Shown: positions 12,510-21,959 of the stretch, piece by piece
Layout: each line of letters opens with the position of its first letter
Numbering within the stretch: position 1 is the first letter of the stretch
NCBI GenBank assembly: GCA_028820505.1
Contig: JAPPIT010000225.1
Span: 98,759-162,758, forward strand
DNA: 64,000 nucleotides
From: Defluviicoccus sp.
GTDB lineage: Bacteria > Pseudomonadota > Alphaproteobacteria > MPNO01
Direction: 5' to 3'
Notes under the pieces: generated by a model
What the model was told of the DNA's origin: nothing
What the model saw: only the letters and a program-made list of their open reading frames with translations
Databases searched by the model: none
Position numbers and translations under genes: made by a program

Positions 12510-14138
12510 CTACACCAGGCGCGAACGCTCGATCGCGGCGCGAACGAAGGAGTCGAAGACCGGATGGGGGTCGAACGGCTTCGACTTGAGTTCGGGATGG
12601 AACTGGACGCCGAGATACCAGGGGTGCGACGGGATTTCGACGATTTCGGGCAGCATCCCGTCCGGCGAAAGGCCCGAGAACACAAGCCCCGCCTCTTCCA
12701 GCCGGGAACGGTAGTTGATGTTGACTTCGTAGCGGTGGCGATGCCGCTCGCTGATGACGGTCCCTCCATAGATTTGCGCGGCGAGCGTGGATGCCTCCAC
12801 GGCGCAGTCGTAAGCGCCGAGCCGCATCGTGCCGCCCAGATCGTCCCCGACGCCGCGCTGCTCGAGCCGGTCTCCCTTGATCCATTCGTGCAGCAGTCCG
12901 ACCACGGGTTCGCGCGCAGGCCCGAATTCGGTGGATCCCGCGCCGCCGATGCCGGCGAGGTTGCGCGCCGCCTCGATCACAGCCATCTGCATACCGAAGC
13001 AGATCCCGAGATAGGGAACGTTGTGCTCGCGCGCGAAGCGGGCCGCGGCGATCTTTCCTTCCGCCCCCCGTTCGCCGAAACCGCCCGGGACGAGGATTCC
13101 CTCGACGCCGGAAAGGTGGTGAACCGCGTCCTCGGACTCGAAGATTTCGGAATCGATCCATTCGAGACGGACCCTGACCCGATTGGCGATACCGCCGTGC
13201 TCCAGGGCCTCGGCGAGCGATTTGTACGAATCGAGGACGGTGGTGTACTTGCCGACCACCGCGATGGCGACTTCCCCTTCCGGGTTCCGGATCCGTTCGA
13301 CGATTTCCACCCAGCGCGTCAGGTCGGGTCCCGGCGCATCCGAAATGCCGAAATGGCGGCAGACCTGAACGTCGAAACCGCGCTCGTGGTAGGAGATCGG
13401 GACCTCGTAGATGGTATCCATGTCGGGTGCCGCGATCGCATTCTCCACCGGCACGTTGCAGAACAGCGCGATCTTCTTGCGGTCTTCCAGCGGCACGTCC
13501 TGCTCGCAACGGCAGAGTATGAGGTCGGGCTGGATTCCGACGCTCTGCAGTTCCTTGACGGAGTGCTGGGTCGGCTTGGTCTTCAGCTCCCTTGCGGACT
13601 GGAGATAGGGGACGAGGGTCAGGTGCACGTTCATCGCCCGTTCGCGCCCGAGCTCGTTCGCCTTCTGCCGGATCGCCTCGAGGAACGGCAGGCTCTCGAT
13701 GTCGCCCACCGTGCCGCCGATCTCGCAGAGGATGAAATCGACGTCGCCGGCATCGGCGGAGATGAACGCCTTGATTGCATCCGTCACGTGCGGGATCACC
13801 TGAATCGTCGCACCCAGATAATCGCCCCGGCGTTCCCGTTCGATGACGTCCTGGTAGATGCGGCCCGTCGTGACGTTGTCGCTCTGGTTGGCCGGCACGC
13901 CGGTAAACCGCTCGTAATGGCCGAGATCGAGGTCGGTTTCCGCCCCGTCGTCGGTCACGTAGACCTCGCCGTGCTGGGTGGGGCTCATCGTGCCGGGGTC
14001 GACATTCAGATAGGGGTCGAGCTTGCGGAGCCGCACCTTGTAGCCGCGCGCCTGAAGAAGTGCGCCGAGCGCCGCAGAGGCAAGACCTTTGCCGAGGGAA
14101 GAGACGACGCCGCCGGTAATGAAGATGTAGCGAGTCAT
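12510..14138 (-). CDS. pyrG: CTP synthase
   Basis: This 542-residue enzyme aminates UTP to CTP using glutamine. The N-terminal amidoligase domain starts with [13 protein letters not shown]. The C-terminal class I glutamine amidotransferase domain has its nucleophile in GICFGMQ (Cys about 382) and the His/Glu pair in FHPELKS (about 512). Length matches the family. It follows secG by 46 bases and precedes kdsA by 3 bases. Confidence 0.97.
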   Translation of the reverse strand: MTRYIFITGGVVSSLGKGLASAALGALLQARGYKVRLRKLDPYLNVDPGTMSPTQHGEVYVTDDGAETDLDLGHYERFTGVPANQSDNVTTGRIYQDVIERERRGDYLGATIQVIPHVTDAIKAFISADAGDVDFILCEIGGTVGDIESLPFLEAIRQKANELGRERAMNVHLTLVPYLQSARELKTKPTQHSVKELQSVGIQPDLILCRCEQDVPLEDRKKIALFCNVPVENAIAAPDMDTIYEVPISYHERGFDVQVCRHFGISDAPGPDLTRWVEIVERIRNPEGEVAIAVVGKYTTVLDSYKSLAEALEHGGIANRVRVRLEWIDSEIFESEDAVHHLSGVEGILVPGGFGERGAEGKIAAARFAREHNVPYLGICFGMQMAVIEAARNLAGIGGAGSTEFGPAREPVVGLLHEWIKGDRLEQRGVGDDLGGTMRLGAYDCAVEASTLAAQIYGGTVISERHRHRYEVNINYRSRLEEAGLVFSGLSPDGMLPEIVEIPSHPWYLGVQFHPELKSKPFDPHPVFDSFVRAAIERSRLV

Positions 14139-14184
14139 CGACCCTCGTCCGATGTCACGCGGCCGCGTCGATCCGCCGACCTCC

Positions 14185-14502
14185 CTAATTGGCCAGGGGA
14201 ACGCTCGGTGCGCGGGGTTCCGCCGGCTGCACGGGAGCCTGCTGCACCGGCTGGTCGAGAATCGAGCGCGGTTCCTGGGTCGCGCCCGAAAGGATCGCGA
14301 GCACGATGCTGGTCGCCATGAAGCAGGCGGCCAGGACCGCGGTCACCCGGGTCAGCAGGTTGGCCGAACCGCGGGTCGTCATCAGCCCGCCCATCGTGCC
14401 GCCGCCGATGCCCAGCCCGCCGCCTTCCGACCGCTGCACAAGGACCACGCCGACCAGGGCGATGGCGATGAAGAGGTGAATCACCAGAACGATTGCGATC
14501 AT
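14185..14502 (-). CDS. secG: Preprotein translocase subunit SecG
   Basis: This small 105-residue protein of the SecYEG channel has two hydrophobic segments (about 1-20 and 52-73) separated by the conserved [16 protein letters not shown] loop. Its C-terminal tail is Pro/Gln/Ala-rich and poorly conserved, as is usual. It lies between tpiA (61 bases upstream) and pyrG, a typical position. Confidence 0.9.
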   Translation of the reverse strand: MIAIVLVIHLFIAIALVGVVLVQRSEGGGLGIGGGTMGGLMTTRGSANLLTRVTAVLAACFMATSIVLAILSGATQEPRSILDQPVQQAPVQPAEPRAPSVPLAN

Positions 14503-14563
14503 GTCGCGCGTGCCTTCATGCGTTCAGCGCCGGCAAAGATGTAGCGCCATTGGGTCCGAATTG

Positions 14564-15325
14564 CTACGGACATGATTGACATATGGACCAGAATGAAGCG
14601 GCGTCGAGGCTTGCCCCGCCCACCAGGGCACCGTTCACGTCGGGTACGGAGAGTATCCAGGCGGCGTTGTCGGGTTTGACCGACCCGCCGTAGAGGATGC
14701 GGACGCCGCCGCCGTCTTCCAGGCGGTCGCCCATCCGCGCGCGCACGAGAGCATGGATTTCGCCGATCTCCGCCTCGTCGGGCGTCCGGCCGGTGCCGAT
14801 CGCCCATACCGGTTCGTATGCGATGGCGGTGTTTCGCGCGTTCGCCGCGCCCGGCAGGGAGGACTCGAGCTGTCGGGCGACGACGTCCTTGGCCCGCCCG
14901 GCATCGCGTTCCTCATGGGTCTCGCCGATGCAGACGATGGCGGTCAGTCCCGCCGCTAAGGCCGCGTCCGCCTTGGCCCTCACCGTTTCGCTGTCTTCGC
15001 CGTGGTCGGCGCGCCGCTCCGAGTGCCCCACGATCACACAGGTGCAGCCCAGATCGACGAGCATCGCGGCCGAAACGTCGCCGGTATGGGCGCCGGATAC
15101 GGCGGCGTGGCAGTCCTGCCCGCCCAACTCGATCCCGGAAACCGCTTCCATCTCCACCGCCGCGAGCGCGATATGGGGCGCCGGCGGGCAGACCACGATG
15201 TCGCATCGCGCGGGGCCCGATTCGCGGAGGGAGGCGCGGAGCTCCGCCAGCAGGTCGCGCGTCGTTGCGCGCGAGCCGTTCATCTTCCAGTTCCCCGCGA
15301 TCAGCGGGCGGAGGGACTCGGTCAT
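14564..15325 (-). CDS. tpiA: Triosephosphate isomerase
   Basis: TpiA of 253 residues interconverts dihydroxyacetone phosphate and glyceraldehyde 3-phosphate. Active-site blocks are visible: GNWKMNG (about 11, catalytic Lys), IVGHSERR (His), [11 protein letters not shown] (Glu) and [10 protein letters not shown] (phosphate loop). It is the first gene of the minus-strand run and is divergent from ppiD across 183 bases. A TAGAAC at 15364-15359 on the minus strand, like the one used by lexA, could be its -10 element, but the -35 is unclear. Confidence 0.96.
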   Translation of the reverse strand: MTESLRPLIAGNWKMNGSRATTRDLLAELRASLRESGPARCDIVVCPPAPHIALAAVEMEAVSGIELGGQDCHAAVSGAHTGDVSAAMLVDLGCTCVIVGHSERRADHGEDSETVRAKADAALAAGLTAIVCIGETHEERDAGRAKDVVARQLESSLPGAANARNTAIAYEPVWAIGTGRTPDEAEIGEIHALVRARMGDRLEDGGGVRILYGGSVKPDNAAWILSVPDVNGALVGGASLDAASFWSICQSCP

Positions 15326-15427
15326 TGACGAAATTTTGCGGTGAGCTAGACGGCCGGGGTTCTAGCACAGCCCGCCCCCGAGCGCCAGAAACCCGGCCGG
15401 CCGAAGGGCGGGGCTCCGCCGCGGCGG

Positions 15428-15456
15428 TTGCGATCCGGAACGGCAGCCAATAGATA
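15428..15456 (+). promoter_or_regulatory. Candidate ppiD promoter
   Basis: TTGCGA (15428-15433), a 17-base spacer and TAGATA (15451-15456) lie 52 bases before the ppiD start, in the tpiA/ppiD divergent gap. Element quality and spacing fit a housekeeping promoter. The remainder of the gap is G+C-rich with short inverted repeats and no gene. Confidence 0.45.
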
Positions 15457-15508
15457 TAGCCGCATGCGCCGTGCGCCGGCACGGCCGACCAGAGCGGGAA
15501 CCCGGACC

Positions 15509-17413
15509 ATGCTTCAGGCGATGAAGAGCAAGGCCGCGACCTGGGTGGTACGGGTTCTCGCCGTGCTCCTGATCATCAGCTTCGCCGCCTGGGGTATCGA
15601 GGACATGCTCAGGGCGCCGGGGCTTCCGACCGATGTGGCGGAGGTCGGCGGCACCAAGATCACCGCCAACGAGTTCGGCGCGGCCTTCCGCCGTCAGGTG
15701 GAAATGTTGCGCGGGACGCTCGGACGCGATGTCGATTCGGAGCAGGCGCGGGATCTGGGCGTGGCGGAGACGACGCTGGACGCGCTGATCTCGCAGCGTC
15801 TTCTGGACCTCTACGCGGAAGAGAACGGGATTATCGTGGGCGACGACCAGATCGTTCTGCGCCTGCACGCGGAGCCCGCCTTCCACGGCCCGGGCGGCAG
15901 TTTCGACCGGGCAATGTTCCATAGCGCGCTCTCCCGCCTCGGGATCAGCGAGCAGCGGTACGTGGAGGATTTGCGGCAGGAGATCCGGATGTCGCATCTG
16001 ACCGGCGTTCTGCGCTCGGCCAGCGTCGCTCCGGATCCGCTCGTCAGGTCGCTCTACCACTATCGCAACGACAAGCGCGTCGCGCGCTTCTCGGAAATCC
16101 CCCGGCCCCCCGAAAGCACGCTGTCGCCGCCGGGCGACAGCACGCTGACGGACTTTCACAAGGACAATGCGGCGGCTTTCACGGCGCCGGAGCGCCGGGA
16201 TCTGACGGCGCTCCACCTCGATCCGAAGGATGTGGCGGCGGAAATCGAACCGTCGGAAGAAGAGTTGCGCGACGAGTACGAGAACCGCCTCCAGCAACTC
16301 TCCGTCCCCGAGCGCCGCAACATCAGCCAGATCGTCGTCGGAGACGAAACCGCTGCGCGGCGCGCTCTGGAGGCGCTGAGAGGCGGCCGCGCGATCGCCG
16401 ACGTCGCAAAGGCGGTCGCCGGTATGGACGAGGAAGCGGTCTCGCTCGGCCTTCTGGCAAAACAGGATCTGCCGCAGGAAATCGCCGACGCGGCATTCGC
16501 GCTGCAGGCCAATATCCCGAGCGAGCCGGTGCGTTCTCCCGTCGGCTGGCACATTCTCCTGGTCGACCGGATCGAGCCGGGCCGGACGCCGAGCTTCGCG
16601 GAGACCCGGGCAAAGATCCGCGAGGACCTTGCCCGGGAGCAGGCGGTCGACGCCGTCGTCAAACTCGCCAATCAGGTCGAGGATACGCTGGCGGGAGGGG
16701 CGACGCTCGAGGAGGCGGCGCGCCAGGTGAACGCCAGACTGCTGCGGTTCCGAAGCGTGGAGCAAAGCGGTAGATCGGCCGACGGCGATCCGGAAGACGG
16801 GCTTCTCGTACTTCGTCGTTTTCTCCAGGCGGCATTCGAGACCAACGCCACGGAGGTCAGCGACCTGATCGAGACGTCGCTCGGAGGTTACTTCCTCGTC
16901 CGGGTCGACCGGGTCGTCCCTCCGGCGCTGGAGCCATTCGACAAGGTCAGGAAAGAGGTTGCCGCAGCCTGGCGGTTGGATCGCCTGAACGCTGCAGCGA
17001 AGCAAAAGGCGGAGAAGCTGCTTGGCGAGGTAAAGTCGGGCCGGAGCTTCCCAACCGCCGCCAGGGAGTTGGGATTGGCGGTGAAGACCTCGTCCCCGTT
17101 CACGCGGTTCGATCAACGGGGCGATGTCCCCCTGCCCCCGTCGCTCGCCGCCGCGTTGTTCCGGGCAAAACAGGGCGAGGCGGCGCTCGGCGCGACCGGG
17201 GCCGGCTATGCGGTCGCCGTTCTGCATCGGGTAGAGCCGGCCAACCCCGCGTCCGACAAGGAGGCGTTCGATGAGATGCGCAGCGAGGTCGCGACGGCGA
17301 TGGGTGCCGATATGCTTTCGCAATATGCCGGTGCGCTGCGCGAAATTTACCCGGTGTCGGTGAATTCGGGGGCTCTCGACCGCCTGTTCGATGAGGGCGC
17401 GATTCGTCCCTAA
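15509..17413 (+). CDS. ppiD: PpiD-like periplasmic peptidyl-prolyl isomerase/chaperone
   Basis: This is a 634-residue membrane-anchored folding factor of the SurA/PpiD family. The N-terminus (about 12-33) is one transmembrane anchor. A SurA-type chaperone region follows, then a parvulin-like PPIase domain (about 265-365, with PVGWHILLVDRI near its end) and a long second chaperone-like part. PpiD helps newly exported outer-membrane and periplasmic proteins at the Sec exit. ATG 15509 is preferred because the anchor follows at once; the longer reading from 15428 overlaps the predicted promoter. In related genomes trpE/trpG often follow; here trpD comes next after 165 bases. Confidence 0.88.
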   Translation: MLQAMKSKAATWVVRVLAVLLIISFAAWGIEDMLRAPGLPTDVAEVGGTKITANEFGAAFRRQVEMLRGTLGRDVDSEQARDLGVAETTLDALISQRLLDLYAEENGIIVGDDQIVLRLHAEPAFHGPGGSFDRAMFHSALSRLGISEQRYVEDLRQEIRMSHLTGVLRSASVAPDPLVRSLYHYRNDKRVARFSEIPRPPESTLSPPGDSTLTDFHKDNAAAFTAPERRDLTALHLDPKDVAAEIEPSEEELRDEYENRLQQLSVPERRNISQIVVGDETAARRALEALRGGRAIADVAKAVAGMDEEAVSLGLLAKQDLPQEIADAAFALQANIPSEPVRSPVGWHILLVDRIEPGRTPSFAETRAKIREDLAREQAVDAVVKLANQVEDTLAGGATLEEAARQVNARLLRFRSVEQSGRSADGDPEDGLLVLRRFLQAAFETNATEVSDLIETSLGGYFLVRVDRVVPPALEPFDKVRKEVAAAWRLDRLNAAAKQKAEKLLGEVKSGRSFPTAARELGLAVKTSSPFTRFDQRGDVPLPPSLAAALFRAKQGEAALGATGAGYAVAVLHRVEPANPASDKEAFDEMRSEVATAMGADMLSQYAGALREIYPVSVNSGALDRLFDEGAIRP

Positions 17414-17578
17414 GTCCGTTCGGGGCAAATCGCGCGGCAGGCCCGCCCGCGGCTTTCCGGTCCGCTATGAGGCGAAACACATCGCTGGTATAACGAGACG
17501 GCAAGAGTTGCGGTGGTACTTTAGAAGGGGTGCCTAACTAATTATTCTTTTTGTCTTTCTGAAAGCGATTCCGCGACC
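17414..17578 (+). other. ppiD-trpD gap with AT-rich leader
   Basis: This 165-base gap lies where trpE and trpG often stand. It contains no trp leader peptide that I can recognise: the only short frame, at 17467, reads MRRNTSLV and has no Trp. The last 60 bases (17519-17560) are unusually AT-rich; TTTAGA, 17 bases and TATTCT (17520-17548) form a weak promoter-like pair. I see no clear terminator after ppiD. Confidence 0.35.
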
Positions 17579-18643
17579 ATGAGTGAAGATTTCGACGCCT
17601 TCAAGGGGGTGCTTGGCCGTGTCGCCGACGGCCATCGGTTGAGCGAGCGGGAGGCCGAGAGCGCATTCGACACGATCATGACCGGCAACGCGACGCCGGC
17701 GCAGATCGGCGCGTTCCTGATGGCGCTCCGGTTGCGCGGGGAGACCGTCGACGAGATCACCGGGGCGGCCAGGACGATGCGCGACAAGGCGGCTCGGATC
17801 GACGCCCCGGCCGGGGCCATCGACGTTGTCGGCACCGGCGGCGACGGCGCCGGCACCCTGAACATTTCGACCGCGGCGGCGCTGCTCGTCGCGGGCTGCG
17901 GAATACCCGTCGCAAAGCACGGAAATCGGGCTCTCTCGTCGAGAGCGGGCGCGGCCGACGTGCTGACCGCGCTCGGGGTCAATATCGACGCTTCCTTTCC
18001 GTTGATCGAGAAGTCGATCCGCGAGGCGGGAATCGGATTCATGATGGCGCCGCGCCATCACAGCGCGACCCGCCATGTGGCGGGCCCGCGGGTCGAGCTT
18101 GCGGTCCGAACGGTCTTCAACCTTCTCGGACCCCTATCCAACCCCGCCTTCGTGCGCAGGCTGCTGGTCGGCGTATTCGCACCGGAGTGGCTGGAGCCGC
18201 TGGCGGAAGTGCTGGGCCGTCTGGGTTCCGAGCGTGCCTGGGTGGTGCACGGCGCGGGCGGGCTCGACGAGTTGACCTCCTTCGGCGAGACGATGGTGGC
18301 CGAATGGTCCGGCGGCACCGTGCGGAGTTTTACCGTGACGGCCTCCGACGCCGGGCTTTCGGAGGGCCGGTTCGAGGACCTCAAGGGCGGCACCGGCGCC
18401 TATAACGCGGAGCGGCTCCGCGCCCTGCTCAACGGCGAGCCGGGCACTTACCGGGACAGCGCGATCATGACCGCCGCCGGTTCGCTGGTCGTGGCGGGGA
18501 CGGCGGAGGACCTGGCCGAAGGCGCCGCGCTTGCCGCCCGCTCGATCGACGGTGGCGGGGCGCGAGCGGCGCTTGCGCGCATGGTCGAAATCTCGAACGA
18601 GGGCACTCCGCCCGCCGGCGGTCCGGAGACCGGGGACGGATGA
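17579..18643 (+). CDS. trpD: Anthranilate phosphoribosyltransferase
   Basis: TrpD transfers phosphoribosyl from PRPP to anthranilate in tryptophan synthesis. The 354-residue protein shows the PRPP/magnesium loops GTGGDGAGTLNIST (about 84) and KHGNRALSS (about 112). The stop overlaps the trpC start by 4 bases (ATGA), so the two should be translationally coupled. Anthranilate synthase (trpE/trpG) is not encoded in the window. The ribosome-binding site is poor. Confidence 0.96.
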   Translation: MSEDFDAFKGVLGRVADGHRLSEREAESAFDTIMTGNATPAQIGAFLMALRLRGETVDEITGAARTMRDKAARIDAPAGAIDVVGTGGDGAGTLNISTAAALLVAGCGIPVAKHGNRALSSRAGAADVLTALGVNIDASFPLIEKSIREAGIGFMMAPRHHSATRHVAGPRVELAVRTVFNLLGPLSNPAFVRRLLVGVFAPEWLEPLAEVLGRLGSERAWVVHGAGGLDELTSFGETMVAEWSGGTVRSFTVTASDAGLSEGRFEDLKGGTGAYNAERLRALLNGEPGTYRDSAIMTAAGSLVVAGTAEDLAEGAALAARSIDGGGARAALARMVEISNEGTPPAGGPETGDG

Positions 18644-19440
18644 CAGACGTCCTGCAAGAGATCTGCGCCGCCAAACGGGATCACGTCGCGGCATGCAAAC
18701 GACGACGGCCGATGGCGTCCGTCCTCGACGGCGCGAAGAGCGCTGCTTCTCCGCGTGGTTTTGCGGCGCGGCTCAGGCGCGCTCGGGCGGAAGGAAGATA
18801 CGGTCTCATCGCGGAAATCAAGCGAGCATCCCCGAGCAAGGGGTTGATTCGAAAGGATTTCGACCCGGAGGATCTCGCCCGGCAATATGAGGCGGGGGGC
18901 GCCACCTGCCTTTCGGTGCTCACCGATCCGCCCTATTTCAAGGGCGCGGACGAACATCTTTCCGCGGCGCGTGGATCGGTCGATCTGCCGGTCCTGCGCA
19001 AGGACTTCATGCTCGACCCCTATCAGGTGGCCGAGGCGCGGGCGATCGGCGCCGATTGTATCCTGCTGATCATGGCGGCGCTCGAGAACGACCTGGCCGG
19101 GGAGCTCGCCGACCACGCGAGGGAACTCGGGATGGATGTGCTCGTCGAGGTGCATGACGAGGAAGAGCTCGACCGCGCGCTTGCGATCGGCGGCGGTCTG
19201 GTCGGGATCAACAACCGCAACCTCAAGACCCTCAAGACGGATATCGCGACCACGCGCCGGCTGGCTCCGCTGGTTCCGCGGGACAGGCTGGTGGTCGGCG
19301 AGAGCGGGCTGTCGAGCCCGGCCGATCTTGCCTCGATGGAGGCGGCGGGCGTCACGACGTTTCTGATCGGGGAGGCGTTGATGAGCCAGAAAGACGTCAA
19401 GGCCGCGACCGAGGTCTTGCTGCGCCGCGAGGCGGCCTGA
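18640..19440 (+). CDS. trpC: Indole-3-glycerol phosphate synthase
   Basis: TrpC closes the indole ring in the tryptophan pathway. The 266-residue TIM-barrel protein has [12 protein letters not shown] (about 56-67, catalytic Lys), [12 protein letters not shown] and GINNRNLKT. It is a monofunctional form without the TrpF domain. It overlaps trpD by 4 bases and is followed by moaC after 4 bases, giving one trpDC-moaC-moeA transcript. Confidence 0.96.
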   Translation: MTDVLQEICAAKRDHVAACKRRRPMASVLDGAKSAASPRGFAARLRRARAEGRYGLIAEIKRASPSKGLIRKDFDPEDLARQYEAGGATCLSVLTDPPYFKGADEHLSAARGSVDLPVLRKDFMLDPYQVAEARAIGADCILLIMAALENDLAGELADHARELGMDVLVEVHDEEELDRALAIGGGLVGINNRNLKTLKTDIATTRRLAPLVPRDRLVVGESGLSSPADLASMEAAGVTTFLIGEALMSQKDVKAATEVLLRREAA

Positions 19441-19444
19441 CGCG

Positions 19445-19921
19445 ATGGCCGAATTCAGCCATCTCGACTCGGAAGGCAGGGCCGTGATGGTCGATGTCTC
19501 GGACAAGGAGGTCACCGAGCGCACGGCGACGGCACGCGGCACCGTGTCGATGGCGCCGGAGACGGTCCGCAAGATCGTCGCGGGCGGCGTCTCCAAGGGG
19601 GATGTGCTCACGGTCGCCCGGCTCGCCGGAATCATGGCGGCCAAGCGGACGGCCGAACTGATCCCGCTCTGTCATCCCCTGGCGCTCACGGCGATCAATG
19701 TCGATTTGCGTTGCGACGAACCGGGCGGCGCCGTCGATATCGAGGCGACCTGCCGACTCGCCGGACGGACCGGCGTGGAGATGGAAGCGTTGACGGCGGT
19801 CGGCGTCGCCGCGCTCACCGTCTACGACATGTGCAAGGCGGTGGACCGCGGCATGCGGATCGGCGACATACGCCTCGTCCACAAGGCGGGCGGCCGGTCC
19901 GGCACGTTCGAAGCCCGCTGA
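19445..19921 (+). CDS. moaC: Cyclic pyranopterin monophosphate synthase
   Basis: MoaC converts the MoaA product to cyclic pyranopterin monophosphate, the first stable intermediate of molybdenum cofactor synthesis. At 158 residues it has family length. Conserved blocks [18 protein letters not shown] and [11 protein letters not shown] include the active-site region. It ends in TGATG, sharing one base with the moeA start, so these two cofactor genes are coupled. Confidence 0.96.
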   Translation: MAEFSHLDSEGRAVMVDVSDKEVTERTATARGTVSMAPETVRKIVAGGVSKGDVLTVARLAGIMAAKRTAELIPLCHPLALTAINVDLRCDEPGGAVDIEATCRLAGRTGVEMEALTAVGVAALTVYDMCKAVDRGMRIGDIRLVHKAGGRSGTFEAR

Positions 19922-21141
19922 TGATCTCGGTCGCCGAAGCGCGCGAACGTATCCTGGCCGCGCTCGAGCCGATGCCGGCGGAGCAGGTGGGGCTCGGCTG
20001 GGCGCTGGGGCGCGTTCTCGCCGAGGACGCGGCGGCGCGCCGCACGCAGCCGCCGCTCGCCGTCTCCGCGATGGACGGCTACGCGGTGCGCGCCGACGAC
20101 GTGGGCACCCTCCCCGCCCGGCTCAAGGTCGTCGGCTATGCGCCCGCGGGCCACGCTTTCGAAGGCACGGTCGGAACCGGGGAAGCGGTCCGCATCTTCA
20201 CCGGCGCGCCGGTGCCGGACGGCGCCGATGCCATCGTGATCCAGGAAAACACCAGGGAAGCGGATGGCGGGTGCATCGAGGTCGTCGACGGGAAGGCTCC
20301 CGAGGGCCGCTATGTGCGCCCCGCCGGCCTCGACTTCCAGGAGGGCGATGTGCTGCTGAAGGCGGGCCGGGTATTGACGGCGCGCGATGTCGGGCTGGCG
20401 GCCGGCATGAATCTTCCGTGGCTCAAGGTGCGGCGCAAACCGCGCGTGGCGATCCTCGCGACGGGCGACGAGATCGTCATGCCGGGCGAACCGATCGGGC
20501 CCGACCAGATCGTCAGCTCCAATGCGCTGGCGCTGGCCGGTCTGGTGACCGCTCTGGGTGCCATTCCGGTCGATCTCGGTATCGCGCCCGATACGGCGGA
20601 GTCGCTTAGAGCAATGGCGGCGGGCGCGCGCGGCACCGATCTCGTTCTGACCACAGGCGGCGCCTCCGTCGGCGACCACGACCTGGTGCGGAGCGTCCTT
20701 GGCGAGGCCGGTCTCAAAGTCGATTTCTGGCGCATCGCGATGCGGCCCGGAAAGCCGCTGATATTCGGCCGTTTGAACGAAACCCCGTTGCTCGGGCTTC
20801 CCGGCAACCCGGTTTCCTCGATGGTCTGCGCGATGATTTTCCTGAGGCCGGCGCTGCGTGCCCTGTCGGCCGCGGCGTCTCCCCCGGATGATAGCGAGCC
20901 CGCGCGGCTCGGCGCCGATCTCGGCGGGAACGACGAGCGCGAGGATTATCTGAGAGCCTCGCTCGCGGCGGACGCGCAGGGCGGCCTGACGGCGACTCCG
21001 TTCGACATTCAGGACAGCTCCATGTTCGCGAACATGGCCCGTGCCGACTGCCTGATCGTCCGCGAGCCCTTCGCGCCCGCCGCGCCGAAGGGTGCGCCGG
21101 TTCGGGTCTTGCGGCTACAGGGCGGCGTCGTGGGCATCTGA
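19921..21141 (+). CDS. moeA: Molybdopterin molybdenumtransferase
   Basis: MoeA inserts molybdate into adenylylated molybdopterin. The 406-residue protein begins at ATG 19921 inside the moaC stop. Signatures include AMDGYAVRADD (N-terminal lid), ATGDEIV, TTGGASVGDHD (MPT-binding) and LLGLPGNPVSS, followed by the small C-terminal beta domain. It is probably the last gene before the separate lexA promoter. Confidence 0.95.
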   Translation: MISVAEARERILAALEPMPAEQVGLGWALGRVLAEDAAARRTQPPLAVSAMDGYAVRADDVGTLPARLKVVGYAPAGHAFEGTVGTGEAVRIFTGAPVPDGADAIVIQENTREADGGCIEVVDGKAPEGRYVRPAGLDFQEGDVLLKAGRVLTARDVGLAAGMNLPWLKVRRKPRVAILATGDEIVMPGEPIGPDQIVSSNALALAGLVTALGAIPVDLGIAPDTAESLRAMAAGARGTDLVLTTGGASVGDHDLVRSVLGEAGLKVDFWRIAMRPGKPLIFGRLNETPLLGLPGNPVSSMVCAMIFLRPALRALSAAASPPDDSEPARLGADLGGNDEREDYLRASLAADAQGGLTATPFDIQDSSMFANMARADCLIVREPFAPAAPKGAPVRVLRLQGGVVGI

Positions 21142-21169
21142 GGAACGAATCGGTATCCGCATCGGGCTG

Positions 21170-21198
21170 TTGACCGGAAACCGGAACTTTACTAGAAC
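21170..21198 (+). promoter_or_regulatory. lexA promoter
   Basis: TTGACC (21170-21175), exactly 17 bases, then TAGAAC (21193-21198) form a strong housekeeping-type promoter between moeA and lexA. Transcription would begin near 21205, inside or beside the predicted LexA operator. The position allows lexA to be expressed apart from the trp-moa genes. Confidence 0.6.
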
Positions 21199-21208
21199 AT
21201 GTGTCGAT

Positions 21209-21223
21209 GTTTATGTTTCGTTC
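21209..21223 (+). promoter_or_regulatory. Candidate LexA operator (SOS box)
   Basis: The sequence GTTTATGTTTCGTTC matches the alphaproteobacterial direct-repeat SOS box GTTC-N7-GTTC with one change in the first half. It lies at the expected transcription start of lexA, the usual place for autorepression. It is the only such match I noticed near a promoter in the window. Confidence 0.5.
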
Positions 21224-21257
21224 CATATCTGGTAGCGATACAGCCGAACGGTGACCC

Positions 21258-21959
21258 ATGCTGACGCCCAAGCAATACGAGCTTCTGGCCTATGTCGACA
21301 CCTTCATCGGCCAGCACGGAGTTTCGCCCTCCTTCGACGAGATGAAGGAGGCGCTTAACCTCAAGTCGAAGTCGGGCATCCACCGCCTGATCGTCGCCCT
21401 CGAGGAGCGCGGCTTCATCCGCCGCCTGCCCCACCGGGCACGCGCGTTGGAGGTGCTGCGCCGGCCGGAGAAGATGGCGGAATCGGCCCCCAAGCGGAGC
21501 GGCATGTTCGCCCCCCGGGTGATCGAGGGGGACTTCTCCAACGAACTTGGCGGAACCAGCGGCGGCGACGGCCAGGAGATGATCGAGATGCCGCTTTACG
21601 GTCGTATCGCCGCGGGCGTCCCCATCGAAGCGCTGCGCGACAACACGCGCAGCTTCTCCATGCCGCAATCGCTGCTGGGTTCGGGAGAACATTACGCCCT
21701 CGAAGTGGAGGGCGATTCCATGATCGAGGCCGGGATCCACGATGGCGACTTCGCGGTGATCCGGCGCGGCGACACGGCGGAGAACGGCAATATCGTCGTC
21801 GCGCTGCTGGGCGATGAAGAGGTCACGCTCAAGCGGTTTCGCCGCCGTGGCGATTCGATCGCGCTCGAACCCGCCAACCCCAAGCACGAAACCCGGATCT
21901 TCGGTCCCGACCAGGTAAAGGTTCAGGGCCGTCTCGTCTGTCTGTTCCGCCAGTACTGA
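21258..21959 (+). CDS. lexA: LexA repressor
   Basis: LexA is the SOS-response repressor and self-cleaves when RecA is activated. The 233-residue protein has an N-terminal winged helix (1-65), a hinge, and an S24-type protease domain. I see the cleavage pair Ala119-Gly120 in GRIAAGVP, the nucleophile Ser154 in EGDSMIEAG and the general-base Lys192 in VTLKRF. The length is typical of the longer alphaproteobacterial form. It has its own promoter and operator. The last 37 bases overlap the 3' end of the convergent comEC. Confidence 0.96.
   Translation: MLTPKQYELLAYVDTFIGQHGVSPSFDEMKEALNLKSKSGIHRLIVALEERGFIRRLPHRARALEVLRRPEKMAESAPKRSGMFAPRVIEGDFSNELGGTSGGDGQEMIEMPLYGRIAAGVPIEALRDNTRSFSMPQSLLGSGEHYALEVEGDSMIEAGIHDGDFAVIRRGDTAENGNIVVALLGDEEVTLKRFRRRGDSIALEPANPKHETRIFGPDQVKVQGRLVCLFRQY

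Noticed and set aside
15362..17428. A 688-codon minus-strand open frame opposite ppiD
   Set aside because: ppiD has a signal anchor and chaperone/PPIase domains in the right frame; the antisense product shows only low-complexity sequence.
17467..17493. Short frame MRRNTSLV as a trp leader peptide
   Set aside because: It contains no Trp codon and no following attenuator structure that I can see.
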